Below are positions 53,240 to 61,410 of a DNA stretch of 64,000 nucleotides, in pieces (positions within the stretch are counted from its first letter, which is position 1; every line of letters starts with the position of its first letter). A model generated the notes under the pieces. It worked only from the letters and a program-made list of their open reading frames with translations, did not search any database and was not told where the DNA came from. Source of the stretch: Streptacidiphilus jiangxiensis (lineage in GTDB: Bacteria; Actinomycetota; Actinomycetes; Streptomycetales; Streptomycetaceae); contig NZ_FOAZ01000002.1 of the NCBI RefSeq assembly GCF_900109465.1, forward strand, positions 372,001 to 436,000. The letters run 5' to 3'. Made by a program: the position numbers and the translations under genes.

Positions 53240-53997
53240 CCACGGGGTCCGCTCAGCTTGTATCCGGCGCCGAACACCGTCAGCAGTCGCACGGGGCGAC
53301 GCGGGTCGGGTTCGATCTTCTTTCGCAGGTTCATCATGTGCACGTCGATGGCGCGTTCGGTGGCGGCACGGTCGATGCCGCGGGTGCACTCCAGCAGCTG
53401 CCGCCTGGAGAAGACCCGTTCGGGCTCGGTGACCATCGCGAGCAGGATCCCGTACTCGCCGGGCGTGCACTTCACGGGCGAGCCTTCGCAGAGGATCTCG
53501 CGTCGTACCGGGTCGACGCTGATACCCGCGGCCCGAACGACCCGATGCCCGCCGGAGCTCTGGCGGTCGGTGCGGCGCAGGACCGTGCGGATGCGGGCCA
53601 TAAGCTCGCGCGGACTGTACGGCTTGGTCATGTAGTCGTCCGCACCGAGCTCCAGGCCGGCCAGCACGTCGTCCTCGGCGGTGCGAGCGGTGAGCATCAG
53701 GACGGGCATGTCGTCGTCGCGGCGCAGCATCCGGCATACGGCGAAGCCGTCGATCACCGGCAGCATCAGGTCCAGGACGACCAGGTCGGGCCGCTGCCGC
53801 CGGACGGCGTCCAGGGCGGCCCGGCCGTCGTGGACCACGGTGGCGGTGTGGCCCTCGCTCAGCAGTGAGCGGCGGATCAGCTCGGCCTGCTTCTCGTCGT
53901 CCTCGGCGACCAACACATGTGCACACACCGGGCCGATGCTAACTGCGCCGGAACGCGGAACATGAACGGGGCGGGGGCCGGGAGACCCTTCCCACAT
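53236..53997 (-). CDS. OmpR/PhoB-family response regulator
   Basis: 253 aa. Receiver with HVLVAEDDEKQ (acid pocket), PDLVVLDLMLP (phospho-Asp), LTARTAEDDV and DYMTKPYSPRELMARI (Lys); C-terminal winged helix (VKCTPGEYGILLAMVTEPERVFSR, VHMMNLRKKIEP, LLTVFGAGYKL). ATG at 53997 with GAGGAAGG. A TGACACCTTCCTCAC site covers this leader, so autoregulation is likely. First gene of the two-component operon. Confidence 0.92.
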   Translation of the reverse strand: MWEGSPGPRPVHVPRSGAVSIGPVCAHVLVAEDDEKQAELIRRSLLSEGHTATVVHDGRAALDAVRRQRPDLVVLDLMLPVIDGFAVCRMLRRDDDMPVLMLTARTAEDDVLAGLELGADDYMTKPYSPRELMARIRTVLRRTDRQSSGGHRVVRAAGISVDPVRREILCEGSPVKCTPGEYGILLAMVTEPERVFSRRQLLECTRGIDRAATERAIDVHMMNLRKKIEPDPRRPVRLLTVFGAGYKLSGPRG

Positions 53998-53999
53998 GC

Positions 54000-54014
54000 T
54001 GACACCTTCCTCAC
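54000..54014 (+). promoter_or_regulatory. Putative response-regulator box, copy 3
   Basis: TGACACCTTCCTCAC, one or two bases different from the copies before the L,D-transpeptidase and lipoprotein genes; opposite orientation, directly before the regulator start. Confidence 0.45.
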
Positions 54015-54068
54015 GTCGATGTGCAGCCTCACGTCCGGGTGCCGGCTCCCGGCGTGCCGCGCTGCGGT

Positions 54069-54836
54069 TCACTCGGCCAGGGACGCCGCATCGCCCATCA
54101 CGACCACCGGGTGCCGGGCCGGATCCAGGCTCACCAGGAGCGTCTTCATGGCGGACTCCGCCAGGCCGACGCAGCCATGGGTGGGGCCGCCGTGATCGAC
54201 GTGGATCCAGATGCCCCCGCCGCGGCTCGATCCGAGCGGACGTGCACCGTCAAGGGGCGAGGCGCCAGGGACGCGGTTGTAGTCGATGGCGATCACGAAG
54301 TCGAAGGAGCCGGCCAGGGGCTCGCCCTCAAAGCCGGTGCCGACGACCGTGAAATCGCCCGAGTGGTCGTACGGCATCCTGGTGCCGGGGTTGTCCAGCA
54401 GTCCTCCCGCATCGGTGAGGGTGTACACGCCGATGGGCGAGTGCAGGTCACCGACCATGTGGTGGTCGGTCCAGCCGTCCAGCGCGTTGTGCGCGGGCCA
54501 GTGCCCACCGGCCTGCCAGCCCGAGGCGGTGCGTGTGTACAACGTCACCGTGGAGTCCGGCGAGTTCCTGCCCCGTCCGCTGACGAGGACGACCTGCTCT
54601 GCCGTCGCCGGGATCTTGGCCCGGGTCCTCGGACCGAGACCGGGCAGCTGCACCGGCTGCCGCCCTGATGCCGTCTCGGAAGCGGTTGCGGACGGCGACG
54701 CCGGGGCGGACGAGACACTGCCCGCCTCGGCGACGACGCCCGCGCGCTCGACCGTCGCGTCGGTGCCCCGCGCGCACCCCGTCAGCAGGAGCGAGGCGAC
54801 GAGTGCGGCCGCCGGAATACATATGGCCTTGTTCAT
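54069..54836 (-). CDS. L,D-transpeptidase-family lipoprotein
   Basis: 255 aa. Signal with lipobox LLLTGCAR (Cys at ~21) suggests anchoring to the outer face of the membrane; Ser/Ala-rich linker, then a YkuD-like domain whose active site is IHVDHGGPTHGCVGL (His and catalytic Cys). Such enzymes cross-link peptidoglycan or attach proteins to it. Divergent from the two-component operon in neither direction: it is transcribed with it, after a 71-bp gap. A putative regulator box lies just before the start codon. Confidence 0.82.
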   Translation of the reverse strand: MNKAICIPAAALVASLLLTGCARGTDATVERAGVVAEAGSVSSAPASPSATASETASGRQPVQLPGLGPRTRAKIPATAEQVVLVSGRGRNSPDSTVTLYTRTASGWQAGGHWPAHNALDGWTDHHMVGDLHSPIGVYTLTDAGGLLDNPGTRMPYDHSGDFTVVGTGFEGEPLAGSFDFVIAIDYNRVPGASPLDGARPLGSSRGGGIWIHVDHGGPTHGCVGLAESAMKTLLVSLDPARHPVVVMGDAASLAE

Positions 54837-54859
54837 GTGATCGACCCTGATGGACAGAT

Positions 54860-54874
54860 GTGAGGGACTTGTCA
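54860..54874 (-). promoter_or_regulatory. Putative response-regulator box, copy 2
   Basis: On the minus strand TGACAAGTCCCTCAC, part of a 34-bp block (54842-54875) that is 27/34 identical to 55683-55716. It sits right upstream of the L,D-transpeptidase start. Confidence 0.6.
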
Positions 54875-54926
54875 GACCGCGGCGTATTCACCGGGGCGCA
54901 CGCGACGGCTTCAGCAGATCGGGCGG

Positions 54927-55526
54927 CTACTGCTGATAGATGGAGGACAGGCGCACTGCGCGGCCCTGGGCGTCGGTGGTGATCTCGAACGGCGTGCGCG
55001 GGTGCCGCTTGACGGCTGCGATCAGCTGATCGAGCGTCATGGTCGAGCCGTGGGAGTTGTCCGTGAGGGGCGCAGAGGCCTCGATGGCGACCGCGGAGGT
55101 GACCGTCATCGGCCGGGCCGTGGAGTCCGCGACGAACCTGCTGCCGCCGTTGCAGGCCCAGTGGCCCGGAGTGACCACAGCCAGCACTCCCCCGTCCTGG
55201 CGGTTGAGCTCGTCGAGGGTGTAGGTGTGCGGGTAGCGGGCGTTCCAGGAACAGGTGCCCGCCCCGGACGTGGAGGTCACCCGCGCTGTCGAGGAGCCCT
55301 GCGCGGCCCCCGCCGCGGCCGACGCGGGCAAGGCCGCGGACGAGGGTGCGGAGGACAACGGGGCGGAGGCTGCGATCGGGGCCGCGGTCGCGGCCGACCG
55401 GTCGGCAGAGGACGCGGCTTGACCGGAACAGGCAGTCAGCGTGAGAGCGCCGAGGAGGAGAACCGGGACCAACGGTCGCCGGAGCACGCGTGACGTAATG
55501 CGGATCATGAAACTCACTGCCTTCAT
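54927..55526 (-). CDS. Secreted lipoprotein, function unknown
   Basis: 199 aa. N-terminal VPVLLLGALTLTACSG lipobox, a long Ala/Ser-rich linker, then a compact domain with GTCSWNARYPHTYTLDELNR, WACNGGSRFVADS and TPFEITTDAQGRAV. Cys residues may form a disulfide. Start ATG 55526 (AGGG upstream), ATG 55508 possible. Transcribed towards the transpeptidase and probably in the same regulon. Confidence 0.7.
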   Translation of the reverse strand: MKAVSFMIRITSRVLRRPLVPVLLLGALTLTACSGQAASSADRSAATAAPIAASAPLSSAPSSAALPASAAAGAAQGSSTARVTSTSGAGTCSWNARYPHTYTLDELNRQDGGVLAVVTPGHWACNGGSRFVADSTARPMTVTSAVAIEASAPLTDNSHGSTMTLDQLIAAVKRHPRTPFEITTDAQGRAVRLSSIYQQ

Positions 55527-55692
55527 ATCGGAGCCCTGCGAACGAGGGCATGACGGTTTCTGCGCTCCGGGCGCAGTGGCGGTCGCGGCCGGCACACCGC
55601 CCGCAGGCGAGCGGGGGCACGGCCGGGTCAGGCGCTGTGCGAGACGAGTTCCGACGGAACTGGTACGGCCGCGACCACGGTCCGACCCTGAC

Positions 55693-55715
55693 AGGAACTT
55701 GTGAGGAACTTGTCA
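55693..55715 (-). promoter_or_regulatory. Putative response-regulator box, copy 1 (11-bp direct repeats)
   Basis: Plus-strand AGGAACTTGTG-AGGAACTTGTC, two 11-bp direct repeats as expected for an OmpR/PhoB dimer; reads TGACAAGTTCCTCAC on the gene strand, ~170 bp before the lipoprotein start. Confidence 0.65.
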
Positions 55716-55761
55716 GGCTTGTGAACGGGAACGGGAACGTGAACCTCCGACCCGCCAGGGA

Positions 55762-57045
55762 TCACGGGCGGGCAACCCGTTCGGTGTTCTGTGCCCGGCG
55801 GGCATCGGTGATCCGGGCAGGAACGGTGCCCAGCCACCAGGTGGGGTTGGCGGTGCCGTCCGTGGTGCGGCCGTCGCTGTGGACGTAGTGGCGCACGTCG
55901 CGTCCGGGCTCACGCAACTCGCCGTTCAGGGCACGCTCGAGCCATTCGGCGCCGAGGCGGAAGACCTCGGCGGCGGTGCCACCCAGCGGGTGGAACTCGT
56001 CCTCGTAGACGCGCATCTCCTTGGGGGCGCGGATGCGCTGGTAGTTGGCCAGGGCCTGCTCCAACTCGGTGAGTTCGTCGAACTCACCGATGCCGTAGAG
56101 CACCGGGCAGGTGATCTCGCCGACCAGGTCGCCGAGCGGCATGTGAGCGACCAGGTCGCGGTCGAAGGCGTCCTCGTCGGTGTAGCCGGCCATGAACATG
56201 TAGTTGTTCTTGAAGGTGGGTTGGGCGCGCTCGAAGATGGTCCGGAAGTCGCCGGTCACGGCCTCGAAGGCGGCGAGCGCGGCAAGCCGCGGGTCGGTGG
56301 CAGCGGCGCGGGAACCCCAGTAGCCGCTCATGGAGATGCCGAACATGCCGATCCGGGCGGGATCGACCTCCGGCAGCGAGGCCAGGTGGTCGATGTAGCG
56401 GCTGATGGCGCGCTCGTAGTTGGTGAGGTCGACCGTGAGCCCGCCTGCCCGCGTCTCGCCCTGCCCCGGGCCTTCGATGGACAGGGCGACGATGCCGCGT
56501 GGGGTGTAGTACCTCTCGGCCGCGTAGATGTAGTCCTCCTTGATCATGTCCATCCCGGGGCCGAGGATGACGGCGGGGGCGCCGACCACCTCACCGGCCG
56601 GCAGGTGTAGCAGGGCGAAGATCTGCCCGCCCTCGACGTCGAGCACCACGCGGCGGACCCGGTTGCCGCGCAGGGCACCCAGGCGCTCGACGCAGTGGTT
56701 GGTGTGCTCGCGGAAGGCGAGCTTGCGCGGGTCGGTGGCGTCGAAGATCGAGTACTGGGCGCGGCCCCACATCACGGCGGCGCGCACGTAGAGGTCGGCG
56801 GCGGTCTGCACGAAGCCGCCCCGCTCGTGGTGCGCGGCGCGCTCCTCGGCCTGCCCGGCCACTGTGGCCCAGGCCTTGGGCAGCATGGCCCCGCTCTGCA
56901 CCAGGGCGAAGACCTTGTCGAAGTCGGTGTGGTCGTGGCCGAGCTGCTCGAGGGTGCCCTTGGCCTGCGGGTGCAGGGCATCGAAGCCGCCCTGGGCGAG
57001 AGCGATGTCCAGGGCCCAGCTCTGGCCGGTCGAACGGATGGTCAT
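55762..57045 (-). CDS. Alpha/beta hydrolase (FrsA/DUF1100-like)
   Basis: 427 aa. An N-terminal helical cap precedes the hydrolase core: GPGMDMIKEDYIYAAERYY (oxyanion side), IGMFGISMSGYWGSRA (nucleophile Ser in GxSxG), GIGEFDELTELEQAL (Asp) and YEDEFHPLGG (His). Resembles FrsA-type esterases and C-C hydrolases. The start is the ATG at 57045. Divergent from a MarR gene with a perfect operator between, so expression is probably induced by an aromatic or lipophilic compound. Confidence 0.87.
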   Translation of the reverse strand: MTIRSTGQSWALDIALAQGGFDALHPQAKGTLEQLGHDHTDFDKVFALVQSGAMLPKAWATVAGQAEERAAHHERGGFVQTAADLYVRAAVMWGRAQYSIFDATDPRKLAFREHTNHCVERLGALRGNRVRRVVLDVEGGQIFALLHLPAGEVVGAPAVILGPGMDMIKEDYIYAAERYYTPRGIVALSIEGPGQGETRAGGLTVDLTNYERAISRYIDHLASLPEVDPARIGMFGISMSGYWGSRAAATDPRLAALAAFEAVTGDFRTIFERAQPTFKNNYMFMAGYTDEDAFDRDLVAHMPLGDLVGEITCPVLYGIGEFDELTELEQALANYQRIRAPKEMRVYEDEFHPLGGTAAEVFRLGAEWLERALNGELREPGRDVRHYVHSDGRTTDGTANPTWWLGTVPARITDARRAQNTERVARP

Positions 57046-57101
57046 GACGGATGTCCCTTCTGGGTGGGTGCGGTACGTGGCGCTCCCTTGAAGTGCAAGT
57101 A

Positions 57102-57130
57102 CCTAAGTACTTATCTATTAAGTACTTAGG
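57102..57130. promoter_or_regulatory. MarR operator in the divergent promoter
   Basis: Perfect inverted repeat CCTAAGTACTTA-tctat-TAAGTACTTAGG (12-bp arms). Each arm contains the palindrome AAGTACTT, 17 bp apart, so two dimers could bind side by side. AT-rich against the GC background. Confidence 0.85.
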
Positions 57131-57181
57131 CTAAGCTGCCTGTCAATTCGCCCGACGATCCGCCCCAAGGAGATCCGCCGC

Positions 57182-57640
57182 ATGCCGGAGCCGCAGCGCA
57201 CGCCCATCCGCGATCAGGCCCTGGACCAGCTCGCCCGTGCCGCGTACAGCCTGAGCGCCGCCGACGCCCGACTGCGCGGACGCGCCACCCGCATCGCCGG
57301 CGCACTCTCCCTCACGCACGCACGAGCCCTGCGCGTCCTTGCCGAGTCCGGCCCGCTGCCAGTCGGTCAACTGGCCGCCGCCACCGAGACCACCGGCGCC
57401 GCCACCACCCAGCTGGTCAACGGCCTCGCCGCTGCTGGGTACGTGACCCGCGAACGCCCCGCGACCGACAAGAGGTCAGTCCTGGTCACCCTCACCGATG
57501 CCGGGCGGCGCCGCCACGAGGAGCGGCAGGCCGTCCTGACCCAGTCGCTCGACACTGCACTCACGCACCACGACGACAACGCCCTCGCCATCGCAACCGA
57601 CGTCCTGCGACACCTGGCCGCCATCTACGACCAACTCTGA
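57182..57640 (+). CDS. MarR-family transcriptional regulator
   Basis: 152 aa. Helical N-terminus, winged helix (LTHARALRVLAESGPLPVGQL, AAATETTGAATTQLVNGLAAAG) and wing with ERPATDKRSVLVTLTDAGRR. ATG at 57182 with AAGGAG. It most likely represses the divergent hydrolase gene and itself through the 57102-57130 palindrome. The ligand is unknown. Confidence 0.9.
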   Translation: MPEPQRTPIRDQALDQLARAAYSLSAADARLRGRATRIAGALSLTHARALRVLAESGPLPVGQLAAATETTGAATTQLVNGLAAAGYVTRERPATDKRSVLVTLTDAGRRRHEERQAVLTQSLDTALTHHDDNALAIATDVLRHLAAIYDQL

Positions 57641-57867
57641 CCCGACCGCCCGCCGACTCCACTCAGCGTCCAAACGTCCGGACGTGCCCAGACCCCCACA
57701 ACGGACTCAAAACCACGAGACGCTCTGCACGAAGGAGCAAACCGGAACAGGTGAGCAGCGACAGACCTTCGGGTCTGCAGGCGCCGAAGAACAGCCAGAA
57801 GGGAGCAATCCGCTTCCTTCTGCTGGGAGCATCCGCAGAGATCTGCCGAACGTCCGTGGAGACGGGG
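57641..57867. other. Gap before the tRNA fragment
   Basis: No gene seen. Contains a small UUCG-type hairpin (CAGACC-TTCG-GGTCTG, 57762-57777). The stretch 57830-57867 resembles 63200-63242, upstream of the second att copy, suggesting shared element-end sequence. Confidence 0.45.
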
Positions 57868-57895
57868 TGACATGACGGCATTGCTGGGGGTCAAG
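57868..57895 (+). repeat. Attachment-like direct repeat, copy A
   Basis: 28 bp (TGACATGACGGCATTG then CTGGGGGTCAAG), matching 63243-63270 with one mismatch. The right half is the start of the tRNA-Pro core. Confidence 0.8.
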
Positions 57896-57928
57896 GGGTC
57901 GCAGGTTCAAATCCTGTCGTCCCGACCA
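57884..57928 (+). tRNA. 3' fragment of tRNA-Pro (GGG), attachment-site scar
   Basis: CTGGGGGTCAAGGGGTCGCA, then GGTTCAAATCC and TGTCGTCCCGACCA. This is the anticodon loop (GGG), variable loop, T arm and acceptor 3' strand with encoded CCA; the 5' half of the tRNA is absent and replaced by unrelated DNA. It is not a functional tRNA; it marks integration of a pSAM2-like element into a tRNA-Pro gene. Confidence 0.8.
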
Positions 57929-59083
57929 GCGTTTTCGCAGGTCGGAGGCCGTTTCCACTGAGAGGTGGGGGCGACCTTTTCGTTGCCTTCGGGCCTGGTG
58001 GTCGCAGTGTGGTCGCAGCCCGCACCTGCCGTAGGGACCGGCTATCGCAGATTTGTGGGTGCCGAAATCCCTGTCCATACAGCTCAAGCAGCGTGCCGGT
58101 ACTCGTGGAGGACTCCGCCGAGTCGGTCGTGTCGGCGTATGTCCAGGCATTCGATCTGGTGCGGTTCGAGCCGTGCGGGGAGGACTCGCAGTGGCGCGGC
58201 GCCGGCCCATGCCCGGTGGGGGCGGTGCTGGTTGTAGTGTCGCTCGTAGGTCGGCAGCGTTCGACGTAGGTGGGCTTCGTTCCAGATGTGGGTCCGGTCG
58301 AGGAGCTCGGCCCGGAGCGTCCTGCCCCAGCGTTCCATGACCGCGTTCATCCCCGGCACCCGCACGCCCGTCAGAACAGTTGTGACGCCTGCGCTTTGCA
58401 GGATCTGGTCCGTCATGGCCGGGCACTTGGTGTCCCGGTCCCGGATCATGAGCCGCATTCTGGCGAGCTGGCCGGAGTCCTCCAGGTCCATCAGGAAGTT
58501 CCGCACCGCCTGGGTGACCCAGGCATGGGTCGGGTGGGCGGTGGTGCCGAGGATGCGGATCCTTCGGCTCGCGTGGTGGATGGCGGCGAGGATGTACTGG
58601 CGCTGTCCGGTGAGAGTGACGGTCTCAATGAAGTCCATCGCCAAGATCGCCTGCGCCTGGGCGCCTACGAAGTCCGGCCAGATGACGCTTGAGCGCTTCA
58701 GCGCGGGGTCGATACCCCCCTGCTTTGAGGAGCTCCCAGACGGTGTGCGGTGCCACCCGGACGCCGAGGGCTGCGAGTTCGCCATGGATGCGGCGGTAGC
58801 CCCAGGACGGGTTCTCCCGGGCCAGCCGTAGCACCAGGCGGCGGATCGAGACGACCGTGCGCGGACGCCCCGGCCTGCGGCGGACACTTGCGCGAGCGTG
58901 CCGGCGCCTGATCAGGTCGCGATGCCAGCGCAGGACCGTATCCGGGCTTACCAGCAGCCGAAGCTGGCTCAGTGGCTGTTGTCTTTCCGGTCTTGATGGC
59001 TGGGTTTCCGCTGGTCAGGCATAGGGTCGGCGGCCCCGTGGCAGTGGTGACGTGTTGCGTCGTCGCTGGGTCGGAGGTCGGGG

Positions 59084-59617
59084 ATGCCGTCGGTCGTGGG
59101 GCTGCTGGAACAGCGTGAACTCACCGCTCGCCGCCGTGTGGATGGTCTCCGGGAGGAGGCTGACCGTATCCACGCCGAGCTGGAGGTGGCCGAGCGGGAG
59201 TGGAACGAGTGGGTCATCGCCCGCTCGCGCGTGGGCGAGGTGTTGGCCCCGGACGACTATGTCACCGCGTCCGAGGGCCAGCATCAGTCCGCTGTGCAGC
59301 GGGTTCGTCCCGAGCCGGCGGAGGCGGCGAAGCCGAAGTCCGTGGTGCCGCTGTGGCGTGCGGGGCTGGCCTGGGCAGCGCTGTCGGTGGACTACCAGCG
59401 CATCCTGCAAGCTCTCGCCGACCGGAACCGGCTCGGTCAAGGACCTTTGACGTGCCAGGAGATGGCCGCCTGCTTCGGCCTGGACCCCGTGCCGGGGAAG
59501 GTGGAAGCCCTGCGGTCGAAGGCGAAGCGGCTGGTCGCCCGGGGCTGGCTGGTGGAGTCGGCGCCGGGCAAGTTCACGCTCGCGAAGGACGTGGCCGGGC
59601 AAGACGGCGGGTCATGA
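59084..59617 (+). CDS. Transposon-carried coiled-coil protein, function unknown
   Basis: 177 aa. Starts MPSVVGLLEQRELTARRRVD with a long coiled coil (~5-45), then a C-terminal winged-helix-like part (LTCQEMAACFGLDPVPGKVEALRSKA, LVARGWLVESAPGKFTLA). Similar proteins occur repeatedly beside transposases in Streptomyces. ATG at 59084. It may bind transposon DNA; inferred. Its 3' end overlaps the convergent transposase gene by 44 bp. Confidence 0.65.
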   Translation: MPSVVGLLEQRELTARRRVDGLREEADRIHAELEVAEREWNEWVIARSRVGEVLAPDDYVTASEGQHQSAVQRVRPEPAEAAKPKSVVPLWRAGLAWAALSVDYQRILQALADRNRLGQGPLTCQEMAACFGLDPVPGKVEALRSKAKRLVARGWLVESAPGKFTLAKDVAGQDGGS

Positions 59618-60491
59618 GCAGCGTCATCGACCAGTAGACCATCGCCTCCGCGCTGCTGGTGGAGCGCTCGAAGTCGCGCACCAGGCGGCGGCTTCGCATC
59701 AGGTGGGCAAAGAACCGCTCCACGATCCACCTCTTCGGCAGCACGACGAAGCCGCGCATGTCGTCGCTGCGCTTCACGATGGCGAGGACCAGGGCGAGCA
59801 CGGCGAGGCTGTGCTCGACGAGGCTGCCGGTGTAGCGGCCGTCGGCCCACACCAGCGCCCACCGGTGGTGCGCGGCGGCGACCTGGGCGAGCAGGACCTG
59901 GGCGGCGGCGCGGTCGCCGATGTCCGCGGCGGTGACCATCACGGCGAGCAGCAGGCCGAGGGTGTCGACCACGGCGTGCCGTTTGCGGCCGTTGATCAGC
60001 TTGCCGCCGTCGAAGCCGCGGCTGTCGGATCCGACGACGGCGTCGGCCTTGACCGACTGGGAGTCGATCACCCCGGCGCTCGGTTCCGGGTCCCGCCCGG
60101 CCTGTTCGCGGACCTTGCGGCGGAGCCGGTCGTGGAATTCGCGGATCAGGCCGTGGTCGCGCCAGCGGCGGAAGAACGCGTAGACCCGGTCCCAGGGCGG
60201 GAAGTCGGCCGGGATGGCCCGCCACTTGGTGCCGTTGTCGACGAGGTAGCGGATCGCATCCAATATCGCTCGGTGGCAGTAGGCCTCCGGCTGGCCGCCC
60301 CGGCCGCGCAGCCAGCCCGGCACCGGCAGTAGCGGCCGCACCGCCGCCCACTCGGCGTCCGACATGTCGGTCGGGTAGGGGCGCTCGCGCACCCCGTGGT
60401 CGCCGGCGTTCCCGAACCTGTGAGCCAGGCAGTCACACGCGAGAGTGGCCGAGCTGGACCCGGCCTCCTCGATGCCGTAGAAATGCGACAA
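59574..60491 (-). CDS. IS5-family transposase
   Basis: 305 aa with an intact DDE core: first Asp in GVIDSQSVK, second in WADGRYTGSLVEH, Glu in KRWIVERFFAHL (YREK-like region RDFERS). N-terminal domain DMSDAEWAAVRPLLPVPGW is the usual DUF4096-like start. TTG at 60491 follows AGGAGG, six bases away; ATG further in is possible. The gene appears complete, so the element could be active. Confidence 0.88.
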   Translation of the reverse strand: MSHFYGIEEAGSSSATLACDCLAHRFGNAGDHGVRERPYPTDMSDAEWAAVRPLLPVPGWLRGRGGQPEAYCHRAILDAIRYLVDNGTKWRAIPADFPPWDRVYAFFRRWRDHGLIREFHDRLRRKVREQAGRDPEPSAGVIDSQSVKADAVVGSDSRGFDGGKLINGRKRHAVVDTLGLLLAVMVTAADIGDRAAAQVLLAQVAAAHHRWALVWADGRYTGSLVEHSLAVLALVLAIVKRSDDMRGFVVLPKRWIVERFFAHLMRSRRLVRDFERSTSSAEAMVYWSMTLLMTRRLARPRPSRA

Positions 60492-60632
60492 CAGGGCCTC
60501 CTGGAAAGCTCGTTGGCGTAGACACCCACTGAGCTACCAAGAGGCCCTGCTTTCATGCGCGGCAAGTGGTGCAGTCACCCGATCGGGATCTCCCGCCCGA
60601 CCGAAACCGCTCGGAGAGCGGACCAACGACCG

Positions 60633-60845
60633 TCACTTGGTTCGAAAGAGCTGCGGGTAGGGACAAACCTCCAGGGGCTCCGCAAGCCGATCCGCCCAGC
60701 GCCACCAGAAGTGACCTGCCGAGCACTTCCATGCCTGGCGACACACGCGCTTCTGGTCCTCGTCGCGGAGGGAGAGGACGAGACCCAGGCTCTTCAGTGC
60801 TCGCCTGCACTCGGGGCAGCTTGGCTGCTCAGGAGGGTTGTCCAC
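60633..60845 (-). CDS. Small zinc-ribbon-like protein in the transposon
   Basis: 70 aa. PSCPECRRAL, then VCRQAWKCSAGHFWWRWADR and VCPYP, with several Cys and a His that could bind zinc. GTG at 60845 without a strong ribosome binding site. Possibly transposon accessory; unassigned. Confidence 0.45.
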   Translation of the reverse strand: MDNPPEQPSCPECRRALKSLGLVLSLRDEDQKRVCRQAWKCSAGHFWWRWADRLAEPLEVCPYPQLFRTK

Positions 60846-61410
60846 GGCCGACAGGGTAGCTCACCCGATCGAGACGCCCGTTCGACCGACACTCCGCAAG
60901 ATCGGAACGACAACAGCCACTCAGCGCGTGCCGCGGCAGCCTTGACAACAGCGCTGCCAGGAACGCCCGATCCTTGGGCCGGAACCTCGGACGCTCGTCA
61001 CCGAGCTGCCGCTGCAAGACCGTCAGCTGGTGACGCAAGGCCAGGATCTCGACATCCTTCTCGTGGTCGCTCACCGGTAGCAGGCGCACGGCCGCGAATG
61101 CGTGGGAGACCGCGAGGTACGCGAAGCGCATAAGCACAAGACGCGATCATGCCGGACGGAGAACGCCCGGACACAAGAGCGCCCTGACCTACATGGACGC
61201 AACATTCGGCACCCACACCCCGCCCCGCCGGACCCGAACCGGCGGAGCGGGGCTTCCTCTTTTTCGCGTGCGGTAAATCGGCCACGGAATGTCTTATTCC
61301 TGGGCTCATATGATCGTGCACCTTCAGTAAGGATCCCATCACTCCCTGTGTTTCGCCTGTGACGTGAGGGCGGCTCAGGGGATGGAGTCGATACCGAAGG
61401 GCTTGTATCC

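Larger units (their letters stand above)
58972..60919. mobile_element. 1,948-bp transposon inserted in the transposase gene
   Basis: Flanked by a perfect 5-bp target duplication CTCAG (58967-58971 and 60920-60924). Terminal inverted repeats of about 23 bp with two mismatches begin TGGCTGTTGTC(T/G)TTCCG at both ends. It carries three genes: an unknown coiled protein, an IS5-type transposase and a small zinc-ribbon-like protein. The two larger genes converge and overlap. The IS5-type transposase is either its own or a nested copy; no separate inner terminal repeats were found. Confidence 0.85.
58084..61137 (-). pseudogene. Split transposase of the outer IS
   Basis: N-terminal part 60920-61137 (MRFAYLAVSHAFAAV, VEILALRHQLTVLQRQLG, FLAALLSRLPRHALS) and C-terminal part 58084-58971 ([85 protein letters not shown]) join in frame once the insertion and one TSD copy are removed. 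A further -1 frameshift lies at a run of six G (near 58720), so it is doubly inactive unless that shift is programmed. The DDE catalytic residues are still recognisable. Confidence 0.85.
58054..61217 (-). mobile_element. IS (IS481/IS3-like) interrupted by a second transposon
   Basis: 29-bp imperfect terminal inverted repeats: 58054-58082 starts TGTGGGTGCCGAAATCCCTG, and the reverse complement of 61189-61217 starts TGTGGGTGCCGAATGTTGCG. Without the 1953-bp insertion at 58967-60919 the element would be about 1.21 kb, a normal size. No target duplication is evident outside it. Confidence 0.8.

Noticed and set aside
57707-58426. Minus-strand frame with GRQDLNLRPLDPQ
   Set aside because: This string is the well-known false translation of antisense tRNA-Pro and not a protein.
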